From the NCBI GenBank assembly GCA_023248995.1, contig JAHFDN010000006.1:1-64000 (forward strand): a stretch of DNA of 64,000 nucleotides, written 5' to 3'. Under the pieces are notes generated by a model. It saw only the letters and a list, made by a program, of their open reading frames with translations, ran no database searches and had not been told where the DNA came from. The position numbers were made by a program, and so were the translations under genes. This stretch comes from Candidatus Rokuibacteriota bacterium. GTDB taxonomy: Bacteria > Methylomirabilota > Methylomirabilia > Rokubacteriales > CSP1-6. Shown here in pieces: positions 18,670 through 28,491 of the stretch (the first letter of the stretch is position 1; each line of letters starts with the position of its first letter).

Positions 18670-20151
18670 TCAGGTCGGTAAGGACACGACCACCGACTTG
18701 ACTTCCGTGTACTCTTCGATCCCCTCGTGGCCGCCTTCCCGGCCGAGCCCCGACTCCTTGAACCCGCCGAAGGGGATCTCGTGGGTGTAGCCGGTGGCGT
18801 CGTTGGCGCCCACGAGGCCGTACTCGAGCTGCTCCGCCACCCGCATGACACGCGCCATGTCCCGGGCGTAGAAGTAAGCGGCCAGCCCGAACTTGGTGGC
18901 GTTGGCCCGGCGGATCACCTCCTCCTCCGTGTCGAAGAGGAGGATCGGCGCGGCGGGCCCGAAGATCTCTTCCTGGGCGATCGGCATGTCGTCGGTGACG
19001 TCGAGGAGCACCGCGGGCGCGTAGAAGAAGCCCTTGGCGTAGAGGCCCTCGGTGAGGTAGTGGCCCCCGAGGGCCAGGCGCGCCCGGCGCTTGACGGCGT
19101 CCTGGACCAACGCGTGCACCTTGGCGCGCGTCTCCTCGTTGATGAGGGGGCCGATCTGGGCCCCCGGCTCGAAGCCGGGGGCGACCTTGAGGCGCTTCAC
19201 CGCGTCGATGAAGGCGGGGACGAACCGATCCGCGACGGACCGCTGGACGTAGATCCGGTTGGCGCAGATGCAGGACTGGCCGCCGACCCGGAGGTACTTC
19301 ATCGCCACCGCCCCCTCGACCGCCGCGGGGAGATCGGCATCCTCGAACACGATGAACGGCGCGTTCCCGCCGAGCTCGAAGGAGAGCCGCTTGATCTGCT
19401 TGGCCGCGTTCTCCATGATGCCCTTCCCCACGTCCGTGGAGCCCGTGAAGCCGATCTTGCGGATGAGGGGGTGGGTCAGGAGCTCGTTGCCGACCAGGCG
19501 CGAGCGGTTAGTGGTGAGCACGTTGAAGACGCCGCGGGGCAGCCCCGCGTCCTGGGTGATCTTGGCGATGGCGAGCGCTGTGAGCGGGGTGGCGGAGGCC
19601 GGCTTGAGGACGACCGTGCAGCCGGCGGCCAGCGCGGGGGCGATCTTGCGGGTGACCATGGTCGCGGGGAAGTTCCACGGGGTGACCGCGGCGACGAGGC
19701 CGATGGGCTGATGGAACACCCAGTAGCGCTTGCCCGGCTGGGGCGAAGGGATCCACTCCCCGGTCATCCGCCGCGCTTCCTCCGCGAACCAGCCGAAGTA
19801 GCCGAGGGAGAACTGGACCTCCTTTCGCGCCTCCTCGAACGGCTTGCCGTTCTCGAGCGTGATCAGGCGCGCCAGCTCGTCCCGGCGCTCCTCCATCAGT
19901 CGCTGGATGGTCAGAAGGAACTGCCCGCGGTCCTTCGGCGCCAGCACAGACCAGTCCTTGAACGCCGCCTGCGCCGCGTCCACCGCCCGCAGGACCTCGG
20001 GGGTGGCGCCGTTCGCGACGCGCGCCACGACGGACTGGTCGGCGGGGTTGACGACATCGAACGTGGCGCCCCCCTCGGCGAGCACCCATCCCCCGTTGAT
20101 GTACATGCGCTTGGCGTCGTCCTTCATGTTGACCGCGCCCTCTTCCATCAC
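18670..20151 (-). CDS. NAD(P)-dependent aldehyde dehydrogenase (succinate-semialdehyde dehydrogenase-like)
   Basis: VTPWNFPATMVTRKIAPALAAGCTVVLKPA; FTGSTDVGKGI; FELGGNAPFIVFEDAD; GGQSCICANR. Confidence 0.95.
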   Translation of the reverse strand: MMEEGAVNMKDDAKRMYINGGWVLAEGGATFDVVNPADQSVVARVANGATPEVLRAVDAAQAAFKDWSVLAPKDRGQFLLTIQRLMEERRDELARLITLENGKPFEEARKEVQFSLGYFGWFAEEARRMTGEWIPSPQPGKRYWVFHQPIGLVAAVTPWNFPATMVTRKIAPALAAGCTVVLKPASATPLTALAIAKITQDAGLPRGVFNVLTTNRSRLVGNELLTHPLIRKIGFTGSTDVGKGIMENAAKQIKRLSFELGGNAPFIVFEDADLPAAVEGAVAMKYLRVGGQSCICANRIYVQRSVADRFVPAFIDAVKRLKVAPGFEPGAQIGPLINEETRAKVHALVQDAVKRRARLALGGHYLTEGLYAKGFFYAPAVLLDVTDDMPIAQEEIFGPAAPILLFDTEEEVIRRANATKFGLAAYFYARDMARVMRVAEQLEYGLVGANDATGYTHEIPFGGFKESGLGREGGHEGIEEYTEVKSVVVSLPT

Positions 20152-20167
20152 GGCCCTCCCGAACGGC

Positions 20168-20656
20168 TCAGTAAGCCTTGTTGATCACGATGTCCACCTT
20201 GCTCGATCCGACCGGCACCGGGTTGCCGGGGTAGACGCCCTCCAGGTTCCCCGGCCCGGCCGCGCCCACCAGCCCGGCTGGGTCGATGCGCGCCGTCACG
20301 TACATCTTGCCATCGAAGGTCGCCCCGACCAGCGTGATGTCCTCGGCCGTCAGCTTGTACTCGTAGGGGAAGGTGGCTCCGGCGACCCGCTTGACCACGA
20401 TGGGCGGCTTGGTCGGCCCCGGAGACTTGGACGCGATGATCAGGAGGAGCGGCTCCTTGGGGGCTTTGTCCTTGAGCGCCGGATCCAGGCTGATCGTCCC
20501 TGAGATCGCCGCTTCGGCGGCGGGCTGGGGCGCCGTGCCCCGGGCCCCGGAGGCCGTCTTCTCCTCCTTCTTGTCGCCGCCGCAGCCGCCGAGCCCGGCC
20601 AGCAGGACCACGAGACCCAGCATCGTCCAGGAGCCCCGACATCGCCGATTCCTCAC
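20168..20656 (-). CDS. Lipoprotein with CcmI/CycH C-terminal-like domain
   Basis: VLLAGLGGCGG lipobox; AISGTISLDPALKDKAPKEPLLLIIASK..PPIVVKRVAGATFPYEYKLTAEDITL. Confidence 0.6.
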   Translation of the reverse strand: MRNRRCRGSWTMLGLVVLLAGLGGCGGDKKEEKTASGARGTAPQPAAEAAISGTISLDPALKDKAPKEPLLLIIASKSPGPTKPPIVVKRVAGATFPYEYKLTAEDITLVGATFDGKMYVTARIDPAGLVGAAGPGNLEGVYPGNPVPVGSSKVDIVINKAY

Positions 20657-20677
20657 GTTCCGCCCCCTCCCCCGACG

Positions 20678-21604
20678 CTAACCCTTCACCGAGCCGGTGA
20701 TGCCCGCGACGTAATGCTCGACGAAGAACGAGTAGATCAACGCCACCGGGATCGAGCCCAGCAGCGCGCCCGACATGAGCTCGCCCCAATAGAACACGTC
20801 TCCTTTGATCAGTTCGCTCACGACGCCGACGGGAACCGTCTTGTTCGCGTTGTCGTAGATGAAGACCAGCGCGTACAGGAACTCGTTGGCCGACAGGGTG
20901 AAGGCGAACATCCCCGCGGACAGCACCCCCGGGAGCGCCACGGGCAGGATGATCCGCACCATGGCCTGGATCCGGGTGGCGCCGTCGATCATCGCCACCT
21001 CCTCCAACTCCTTCGGGATCGTGCGGAAGTAACCGGTCAGGAGCCACGTGCAGAACGGCACCAGGAAGGTCGGATAGGCCACGATGAGCCCCCACGGCGT
21101 GTTGAGGAGGTTTCCGTGCACGAGCGGCAGGTCCCCGATGACGTCGGACAGCGGGATGAAGAGCAGCGTGGGCGGGACCAGGTACGTGACGAAGATCAGG
21201 ACCCCGAACGTGTCCGCGCCCCGGAATTTGAGGCGCGCGAGCGCGTACGCGGAGGTGATGCCCGCGAACAGCGAGATGAAGGTCGAGACGAGGGCGATGA
21301 ACAGCGTGTTCTGGAGCCACCGGATGAAGAGCGTGTCCCGCAGGAGGTAGCGCCAGTGAAAGAGGCAGTCGTCCATGAGGGCCGGGCCGTTCACGTGGAA
21401 CGTCCGGACCTGCTCCACGATGGTCGTCGTGCAGGCCACCGGGATGAAGGGGTTCACGCTCCGGTTGTACGTCTCGTGCGTGGACTTGATGGAGGTGACG
21501 AACATCCAGTAGAAGGGAAACAGGGTGAAGACGATGAAGAAGAAGAGCGGGAGGTGATAGACGAGCAGCCGCCTGCCGAAGCCCTCGCCGATCTGGGGGC
21601 GCAT
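20678..21604 (-). CDS. Carbohydrate ABC transporter permease (MalG-like)
   Basis: Multiple TMs, EAA-like loop EELEEVAMIDGATRIQAMVRIILPVALPG. Confidence 0.92.
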   Translation of the reverse strand: MRPQIGEGFGRRLLVYHLPLFFFIVFTLFPFYWMFVTSIKSTHETYNRSVNPFIPVACTTTIVEQVRTFHVNGPALMDDCLFHWRYLLRDTLFIRWLQNTLFIALVSTFISLFAGITSAYALARLKFRGADTFGVLIFVTYLVPPTLLFIPLSDVIGDLPLVHGNLLNTPWGLIVAYPTFLVPFCTWLLTGYFRTIPKELEEVAMIDGATRIQAMVRIILPVALPGVLSAGMFAFTLSANEFLYALVFIYDNANKTVPVGVVSELIKGDVFYWGELMSGALLGSIPVALIYSFFVEHYVAGITGSVKG

Positions 21605-21606
21605 CG

Positions 21607-22602
21607 CTAGCGCTCCTCCCGCCGGAGGTAGACCAGCTGGAAGACGATCACGAGCGCCAGGACAGGGAACATGAAGAGCGAAATGGCCGCGCCGAGACCG
21701 AGCCGCGTTCCCACCATCGCGACCTGGTAGGCGTAGGTCGCGAAGAGGTGCGTGCTGTTGGCCGGCCCGCCGCGCGTCAGCACGTACACGATCTGGAAGT
21801 CGGAGAAGGTGACGACGATGGAAAAGACGATGACCACGACCATGATCGGCTTGATCCCCGGCAGGGTCACGCGCCGGAAGCGCTGCCAGGCGCCCGCACC
21901 GTCGATGGCCGCGGCCTCGTAGAGCTCCGGGCTGATCGTCTGCAGCCCCGCCAGGAACGCGATCGCATAGAAGGGAGTCCCGCGCCAGATGTTGACGAAC
22001 GTCACCGACATGAGGGCCAGGAAGGGATCTCCGAGCCACAAGGGTCCCTTCACGTAGCCCCAGCCCATCCAGACGTAGAATTGCCGAAGCGTCCAGTTGA
22101 TGACGCTGAAGTCAGGATCGAAGATCCAGAGGAAGGCGATCGTGCTGAGGACCGTCGGGATGATCCACGGAAGGAGGACCGCGGCGCGGATCAGCCGCTT
22201 GAACCGCACCACCCGGTTCAGCAGGACCGCGAGCCAGATCCCGAGGACCCACTTCACCGCGGTGGCGATGGCCGTGTAGACGAAGCTGTTCCAGACCGTG
22301 TCCCAGAAGACGCCGTCCCGGGTCCAGAGGACGACGTAGTTCCTGAGGCCGACGAAGCTCACCCGGGACCACGGCATCCCGATCTCTTTGTTGGTGAGGC
22401 TCATCCAGACGCCCCAGGCGAACGGGTAGGCGATGAAGGCGAAGATGATGAAGGCGGCGGGGAGCATGAGAACGTACCCCAGCACGCCAGGCCGATCCAG
22501 GAGCCCGAGCGCGGCCTGCGGCCGCCAGCCGGTCCGAATCCCTGCCAGGCGAACGGCGTCCGACTCTCCGCCCCCCGTCGCCGGAAGCTTCGACAAGGTC
22601 AC
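21607..22602 (-). CDS. Sugar ABC transporter permease (MalF-like)
   Basis: EAA-like loop PELYEAAAIDGAGAWQRFRRVTLPGIKP; TM segments. Confidence 0.92.
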   Translation of the reverse strand: MTLSKLPATGGGESDAVRLAGIRTGWRPQAALGLLDRPGVLGYVLMLPAAFIIFAFIAYPFAWGVWMSLTNKEIGMPWSRVSFVGLRNYVVLWTRDGVFWDTVWNSFVYTAIATAVKWVLGIWLAVLLNRVVRFKRLIRAAVLLPWIIPTVLSTIAFLWIFDPDFSVINWTLRQFYVWMGWGYVKGPLWLGDPFLALMSVTFVNIWRGTPFYAIAFLAGLQTISPELYEAAAIDGAGAWQRFRRVTLPGIKPIMVVVIVFSIVVTFSDFQIVYVLTRGGPANSTHLFATYAYQVAMVGTRLGLGAAISLFMFPVLALVIVFQLVYLRREER

Positions 22603-23960
22603 CCGCCGTAGATCGCGTTGAGCTGGCTCTCTCCCCACTTCAGCGATTCTTCGGGCGACATTTTCCCGGTGGCGACGTTCGCCAGCATGTCAATCAGCAC
22701 GTAGTTCTGGACCACCCGTGCCGCCTTGGCGTCGGAGCTGCCCTTCCACCCGACGTTCCGCCCCTCCAGCAAATGGTCCCGGAAGGGCTTGAGGGCGGGG
22801 AACATGTCCCACATGATGTCCTTCAAGTAGACCTTCAGCCCCGCCGCCTGATAGGCCTGGCCGCGCCGCAGGTACTTGGAGAGCTGGTCCTTGTCCATCA
22901 GCCAGCGGATGAACTCCTTGGCCGCCTGCACGTTCTTCGAGTACTTGGGAATGGCCAGCTGCTGGCTGTAGTGATAGTGGAAGACGCCCGCGGGTCCCTC
23001 CGGGTTGGGCACGTGGCCGATGTCGTTGGCCACCGGCTCCCCCTTGTCGTCCAGGATGACGTTGTTCGATGCCGTGAGGTAGATGCTGGGGGCGTTGTTC
23101 GTCGCCGCGATCGCCCCCGACAGGAACGCCCGGTTGTTGCTCGAGTCGTCCCAACCCGCGCCGGCGGGATCCATGGCGTCGTCCCACAGCGCTTTGAAGA
23201 ATTTCAGGGCCTCCAGGCACTGCTTGCTCCCGATGGCGACCCGGCCCCGTTCGTCGCGCTCGACGGCGCCGAAGCTCCAGAGGTACGGATAGGTGAAGTC
23301 CACGGCGTCCCCGAAGGTGTGGCCGACCGTCTGCCCCACGGGATGACCCGCCGCCTTCCACTTCTTCCCCTCGCGCCGCAGGTCCTCCCACGTGAATTTC
23401 TTGGTCTTGGTGTACGTCGTGGGCCAATCCGAGCCCGCCGCCTTCAGGTACGACTTCCGCACGACGAAGATGTTCGGCACGATGGTATGCGGCACCGCGT
23501 TGAAGCGCCCGCCCAGCATGGCATGGGCCTTCGCGTAGTCGACGTAGCCACCGTACTTCGATTCGATATCGGCCGCGATGTCCGTGACGTCCACCAGGGT
23601 GTCCGCGTACTGGTTCTGCCAGTTGTGGAAGAACTGGATGATGTCGGGCCCCTGCTTGCCCTCGATCGCCGCCGAGGCCCGGGCGGGGATGTCGTTGGCG
23701 TTGATCTGCTCGATCTTGACGTTGACGTTGTGCTGCTTCCCCCACTCGGTGCCCTGCCGGAGGATCTCCACGTCGGCCGGCGGCGAGAAGTTCTTCCAGA
23801 GCAGGAAGTGGAGCGAGGCGCCCTGGGCGTACGCCGGCGCCTTCCGGGCCGCCAGGATCCCCTCGAGGCCCAGGCCGGCCGCCGCGCCGGTGGCCAACCC
23901 CGCCGTCTTCACGAAGTCGCGACGCGTGATTCCCCGCTGCTTGTCCGCCTGATCCGTCAT
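22599..23960 (-). CDS. ABC transporter substrate-binding protein, Tat-exported
   Basis: ITRRDFVKTAGLATGAAAG twin-arginine signal; extracellular solute-binding fold. Confidence 0.9.
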   Translation of the reverse strand: MTDQADKQRGITRRDFVKTAGLATGAAAGLGLEGILAARKAPAYAQGASLHFLLWKNFSPPADVEILRQGTEWGKQHNVNVKIEQINANDIPARASAAIEGKQGPDIIQFFHNWQNQYADTLVDVTDIAADIESKYGGYVDYAKAHAMLGGRFNAVPHTIVPNIFVVRKSYLKAAGSDWPTTYTKTKKFTWEDLRREGKKWKAAGHPVGQTVGHTFGDAVDFTYPYLWSFGAVERDERGRVAIGSKQCLEALKFFKALWDDAMDPAGAGWDDSSNNRAFLSGAIAATNNAPSIYLTASNNVILDDKGEPVANDIGHVPNPEGPAGVFHYHYSQQLAIPKYSKNVQAAKEFIRWLMDKDQLSKYLRRGQAYQAAGLKVYLKDIMWDMFPALKPFRDHLLEGRNVGWKGSSDAKAARVVQNYVLIDMLANVATGKMSPEESLKWGESQLNAIYGG

Positions 23961-24071
23961 GATGGCCCTCCTGGGAGGCCGGCGCCGGCCCCCGCTCAAA
24001 GTGTGGGTGCGATCACTCGGCTGGAAGCTCTCCAAAAACCGCGTATAAGTATCGGCCTTGAGGATTCGTTG

Positions 24072-24773
24072 TCAAGGAATTCCCGTGCCGGCGGGACCCA
24101 GTGTGAGAACCAGCCTCTCCCCCTCGCGCCTGATCGCCAGCCGGAGCGGCTCAGCGAGGGTCACCCCCACCAGGACTTCCCTCACGGCCTGGCGGGAGAG
24201 GACCGGCCGCTCGTTGACCTCGACAATCACGTCTCCGGTCCTGAGTCCCCCCTGCTCCGCCCGGCTCCCCTTGATCACCACCGCCACCGAAGGAACCGGC
24301 CCGCCCGGGCCCTCGGACTCGCCGGGCGGCTCCCGCATCACGAAGCCGAACTCGGCGGCGACGCGTTCGGCCACGACCTCGGCCGGCATCACCCCCAGCC
24401 GGACCTGGACTCGTCGGCGCCCCTCGCCCGCCCGGAGCACGGTCAGTGCCACCTCTTCCCCGACCGGCGTCGCGGCCACGAGACGCTGCAGCGCGCGCGT
24501 GTCCACGACCGGCCCATCCTTGAAAGCCACCACCAGATCGCCGTTCTTGAGGCCGGCCTGGGCCGCCGGCGTCTCCTTCAGCACCTCGACGACCAGCGCC
24601 CCGTACCCCTCGCGGATCCCATGGCGGAGGGAAATCTCCTCCATCTCCTGCTCGGAGAGGTCGCGGATGCGCACCCCCAGCCACCCCCATGGCGTCGCGT
24701 CGGCCACGCCCGGCAGCGCCAGGAGGGCGAGGAGCAGGAGCCGGGCCGAAAACGTGCGCGCGCCGGCCGCCAT
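24072..24773 (-). CDS. Secreted protein with two PDZ domains
   Basis: GYGALVVEVLKETPAAQAGLKNGDLVVAFKDGPV...and GSRAEQGGLRTGDVIVEVNERPV; no protease domain. Confidence 0.85.
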   Translation of the reverse strand: MAAGARTFSARLLLLALLALPGVADATPWGWLGVRIRDLSEQEMEEISLRHGIREGYGALVVEVLKETPAAQAGLKNGDLVVAFKDGPVVDTRALQRLVAATPVGEEVALTVLRAGEGRRRVQVRLGVMPAEVVAERVAAEFGFVMREPPGESEGPGGPVPSVAVVIKGSRAEQGGLRTGDVIVEVNERPVLSRQAVREVLVGVTLAEPLRLAIRREGERLVLTLGPAGTGIP

Positions 24774-25408
24774 CAGGTCACCTGGCGGAGGAGATCGTCC
24801 AGCGCGGCGGCCAGCCGCTCGAGCCGTCGGCGGACATCGAGCGTCTCCAGGAGCTCCTGCCTGAGGTCGGGGTCAGGGATGACCGCCGACGCGATCCGGT
24901 CCGCGACCACGCCCGGGGCGGTGACGGCGTGGAACGCCTGCTCGATCTCGGGCGAGGCCTGGCCGTGAGCCTTGAGCAGCTCGAGAGAGGCCGCCGTCAC
25001 ACGCCGGGTCTCGGAGGCGAGCCCCGCGCCCTCCGGGACCTCCTCCGCGAGAACGCGCGCGCGCACGAGGCGGTAGAGCGTGTCGGTCGGCAGCTCGGTC
25101 TCGATCCGGATCCGACAATCGCCGCGGAGCAGGATGTTGAACCGCCCGCTGGCGAGCCGTTCCCACCGAACGATCTCGCCGGCCCCGGCGACCGGGTGGA
25201 CCGCAGGTCTGCCGTCGTAGGCGGCCTCGTAGCCGGGCTTGAGCCCGACCACGGCCAGACGCCGATCGCGGGCCAGGCAGTCCGACACCATGGCGCGGTA
25301 GCGCGCCTCGAAGACGTGAAGGGGCAGGAGCGTGTGGGGGAAGAACGTCAGCCCCGGGAGGGGGAAGATCGGCAGGACGACGGAGCGCCCAGAGTCGGCG
25401 ATCGCCAC
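24773..25408 (-). CDS. LON peptidase substrate-binding domain protein
   Basis: VVLPIFPLPGLTFFPHTLLPLHVFEARYRAMVSDCLARDRRLAVVGL. Confidence 0.9.
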   Translation of the reverse strand: MAIADSGRSVVLPIFPLPGLTFFPHTLLPLHVFEARYRAMVSDCLARDRRLAVVGLKPGYEAAYDGRPAVHPVAGAGEIVRWERLASGRFNILLRGDCRIRIETELPTDTLYRLVRARVLAEEVPEGAGLASETRRVTAASLELLKAHGQASPEIEQAFHAVTAPGVVADRIASAVIPDPDLRQELLETLDVRRRLERLAAALDDLLRQVT

Positions 25409-25409
25409 G

Positions 25410-26516
25410 CTAGCTGATGGTGGGGAGCTTCAGCACCGACAGCGTGCCGACGCGCTCGGCGACGACCGCCGCCAGCTTGCGGAACGCGGCGGCCTGCGCC
25501 GAATCCGGCTCCCTCAGGAGGACCGGGAATCCCTCGTCGCCGCCCTTGCGCGTCTCCGGGTCGAGGGGCACCTGGGCCAGGAGCGGCACGCCCATCTCGG
25601 CGGCGATCTTCTGGCCTCCGCCCTCGCCGAAGATCGGCGTCGGGGTCCCGCAGTGCGGGCAGACGAAGACGCTCATGTTCTCCACCACCCCGAGGATCGG
25701 GACGTTGAGCTTCCTGAACATGGCCAGCGCCTTGCGCACGTCGAGGAGCGCCACGTCCTGGGGGGTCGTCACCATCACGACCCCCGAGAGCGGGATGACC
25801 TGGGAGAGCGAGAGCTGGGCATCGCCGGTGCCCGGCGGCATGTCGAAGACCAGGTAGTCGAGCTCGCCCCACATGACGTCCCGCAAGAACTGTTGGACGG
25901 CCGAGTGGATCATCGGCCCCCGCCAAACGATCGCCTCGCCCGGCGCCACGAAGAAGCCGATGGAGATGAGCTTGATGCCGTAGCTCTCGACGGGGATGAT
26001 GCGGTTCTCGAACATCCCGGGCTTCCCGCGCGCCCCCATCATCAGCGGAATGTCCGGGCCGTACACGTCCACGTCCACGAGGCCCACCTTGTTGCCGGCC
26101 TCGTGGAGTGCCAGCGCCAGATTGACGGCGACGGTGGATTTCCCCACCCCGCCCTTGCCCGAGGAGACCGCGACCGTGTGCTTCACCTCGGGGATGAGGT
26201 CCTGCTTCGGGGGTTCCGCCTGAGGGCGACCCGCGGCTTGGGACCGGGCGCCCATGGACACCTCCACCTCGCTCACGCCGGGCAGGCCGGCCACGGCTTT
26301 GCGGGCCTGGCTGTGGATCTGGGCTTTCGCCAGCGCGGGCTGGGTGGTGAACGCCAGCACGAAGGAGACCGCGCCGCCTTGAATGGCCATGTCCTTGACC
26401 AAACCGAGGCTCACGATGTCCTTGCGGAGGTCAGGGTCCTGAACCCCCCGGAGCGCCTCGAGCACGGCCGCTTCGGTGACAGGCGGGGCGCTGGGATCCT
26501 GCTTGATCGGGTTCAT
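25410..26516 (-). CDS. apbC: Mrp/NBP35-type P-loop Fe-S carrier ATPase
   Basis: VSSGKGGVGKSTVAVNLALALHEAGNKVGLVDVDVYGPDIPLMMG; N-terminal MIP18-like domain; CPHC. Confidence 0.94.
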   Translation of the reverse strand: MNPIKQDPSAPPVTEAAVLEALRGVQDPDLRKDIVSLGLVKDMAIQGGAVSFVLAFTTQPALAKAQIHSQARKAVAGLPGVSEVEVSMGARSQAAGRPQAEPPKQDLIPEVKHTVAVSSGKGGVGKSTVAVNLALALHEAGNKVGLVDVDVYGPDIPLMMGARGKPGMFENRIIPVESYGIKLISIGFFVAPGEAIVWRGPMIHSAVQQFLRDVMWGELDYLVFDMPPGTGDAQLSLSQVIPLSGVVMVTTPQDVALLDVRKALAMFRKLNVPILGVVENMSVFVCPHCGTPTPIFGEGGGQKIAAEMGVPLLAQVPLDPETRKGGDEGFPVLLREPDSAQAAAFRKLAAVVAERVGTLSVLKLPTIS

Positions 26517-26653
26517 GGAGCGCAGAAGAAACGGGAAGCCAAACGCGGGCTCAGTATAGGGGCGGCCTGGCGCGGAGTCAAGGAACTCCTTGATCATGCT
26601 TGCAAAGGCGCGAGGGACCTGCTAAAAAAGGACGGTGCTCCCGCGGATCTCCC

Positions 26654-27145
26654 ATGGGCATCGGCGCTGAGGAATTCCGACACGTCCTCAGCCATTTCGC
26701 CAGCGGCGTGACGGTGGTGACCACCTGGGACGAGGACCAGCGTCCCACGGGTCTCACCGTCAGCGCGTTCGCCTCGGTTTCCCTGGATCCCCCGCTGGTG
26801 CTGGTCTGCGTGGAGCAGCGCGCCCACTGCTACCCGGCGCTCCGCGCGCACGGTCGCTTCGCCGTCAACGTCTTGGCCGCCGAGCACGAGGCCGTCTCCC
26901 GGCGGTTCGCCCTCTCCGAACCCGAAAAGTTCCAGGCGCACGCCTACCGCGCGGGCCCGCTCGGGCTACCGCTCCTGCCCGGGGCGCTGGCGCACCTCGA
27001 GTGCCGGACCGTTCACGCCTACCCGGGCGGCGACCACACCATCTTCGTCGGCGAGGTCGAGAGCGCCAGCGCCCGGCCGGGGGAGCCGCTTCTCTATTTC
27101 CGCGGGGGCTACGTGCCCTCGCCCTCGCCACCGCCTTCGCCCTGA
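26654..27145 (+). CDS. Flavin reductase family protein
   Basis: FRHVLSHFASGVTVVTTWDEDQRPTGLTVSAFASVSLDPPLVLVCVEQRAH. Confidence 0.92.
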   Translation: MGIGAEEFRHVLSHFASGVTVVTTWDEDQRPTGLTVSAFASVSLDPPLVLVCVEQRAHCYPALRAHGRFAVNVLAAEHEAVSRRFALSEPEKFQAHAYRAGPLGLPLLPGALAHLECRTVHAYPGGDHTIFVGEVESASARPGEPLLYFRGGYVPSPSPPPSP

Positions 27146-27160
27146 AGGAGGCTCCGATCC

Positions 27161-28240
27161 ATGACGATTCCGCTCTCACGCCCCCCGCTGGACGACGAGA
27201 TCAAGGGGGCGGTGTTGGCCGCGATGGATTCCCGCCAGTACATCCTCGGCCCGGAGTGCCGGGCGTTCGAGGCGGAGTTCGCGCAGTACGTAGGCGCCCG
27301 GCACGCCGTGCTCACCTCCTCGGGGACGGCCGCCCTCTGGATGGTGCTCAAGGCCTTTGGCGTCAAGGCGGGCGACGAGGTCCTCGTTCCCGCGCACACG
27401 GCATTCCCGACCGTGGAGGCCATCTGCTTCGGGGAGGCGACCCCCGTCTTCGTGGACGTGGACGACTCCTACACCCTGGACCCGGCCGACGCCGCCGCCA
27501 AGATCACCCCGCGGACCGTCGGCATCGTCCCGGTCCACATCTACGGCCATCCCGCGAACCTGAGCCAGCTGCAAGAGCTAACCTCCCGCTTCGGCCTCTG
27601 GCTCCTGGAGGACTGCTGCCAGGCGCACGGGGCTTCGTTCAAGGGGAAGAAGGTCGGCGCCTTCGGCCGGGCCGGCGCCTTTTCGTTCTACCCGTCGAAG
27701 AACCTGACCGTCATGGGGGACGGCGGCATTCTCGTGACCGACGACGACGAGGTCGCCGCCCGCTGCCGCCGGGTGCGGGACCACGGGCGCTTGAATAAAG
27801 ACGTCCACGCCGAGATCGGCTTCAACCTCCGCTTCAACGAGATCCAGGCGGCGGTCGGCCGGGTCCTCCTCCGGCGCCTCGACGCGATGAACGACCGACG
27901 CCGGCAGCTGGCCGCCCGATACGGCGAGCGCCTGAAGGGCCTCCCGCTCACGCTCCCCGTCGAGCAGCCGGGCGCCCGCCATGTGTTCCACCTCTACGTC
28001 ATCCGGACCGACCGCCGGGAGGCACTGGCCCAGTTCCTCAAGGCGGCCGGGGTGCAGACGGGAATCCACTACCCCGTCCCGTGTCACCGTCAGCCGGCGG
28101 TGGAACACCTGAGCGCTCCGGCGCTCCCGCGGACGGAGCGGATCGTCCGAGAGATCCTGAGCCTCCCGATCTCCGCCGGCCACACCGACGGGGAGATTGA
28201 CGAGGTCGCGGCCCACGTGAGGGAGTTCTTTCGCGCGTGA
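27161..28240 (+). CDS. DegT/DnrJ/EryC1/StrS family PLP aminotransferase
   Basis: LEDCCQAHGASFKGKKVGAFGRAGAFSFYPSKNLTVMGDGGILVTDDDE. Confidence 0.95.
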   Translation: MTIPLSRPPLDDEIKGAVLAAMDSRQYILGPECRAFEAEFAQYVGARHAVLTSSGTAALWMVLKAFGVKAGDEVLVPAHTAFPTVEAICFGEATPVFVDVDDSYTLDPADAAAKITPRTVGIVPVHIYGHPANLSQLQELTSRFGLWLLEDCCQAHGASFKGKKVGAFGRAGAFSFYPSKNLTVMGDGGILVTDDDEVAARCRRVRDHGRLNKDVHAEIGFNLRFNEIQAAVGRVLLRRLDAMNDRRRQLAARYGERLKGLPLTLPVEQPGARHVFHLYVIRTDRREALAQFLKAAGVQTGIHYPVPCHRQPAVEHLSAPALPRTERIVREILSLPISAGHTDGEIDEVAAHVREFFRA

Positions 28241-28491
28241 CCCTGGAGACGCTTCCGGACGGGGCCGGCAGCGATCTGCCCGAGTGAGCACTTGCCGGAG
28301 GCGGGCGGGTCCCCACTGTGAGCGAGCGGGGAAGGGGAAACCGGACCGGAGGAGGACCGAACTCCTAGAAGCATCGGAGTCATCGGTGAGAGTCCGGAGG
28401 GGCATCCCCGCCCCGCGAGCCACAGAAGGGTGCCCGACGCAGGCTGGCGAGCGAGCGGCAGACGCTGCCGGCCCCAGAAGATACGCGCTAA

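Noticed and set aside
22773-24968. 731-aa plus-strand ORF antisense to the substrate-binding and PDZ genes
   Set aside because: Shadow ORF; the minus strand carries a Tat signal and recognisable ABC/PDZ domains.
28241-28491. Cobalamin riboswitch or RNase P RNA
   Set aside because: Some local similarity (CACTGTGAGC, GGGGAAGG, CCACAGAAGGGTGCC) but the core conserved boxes in the right order are not present.
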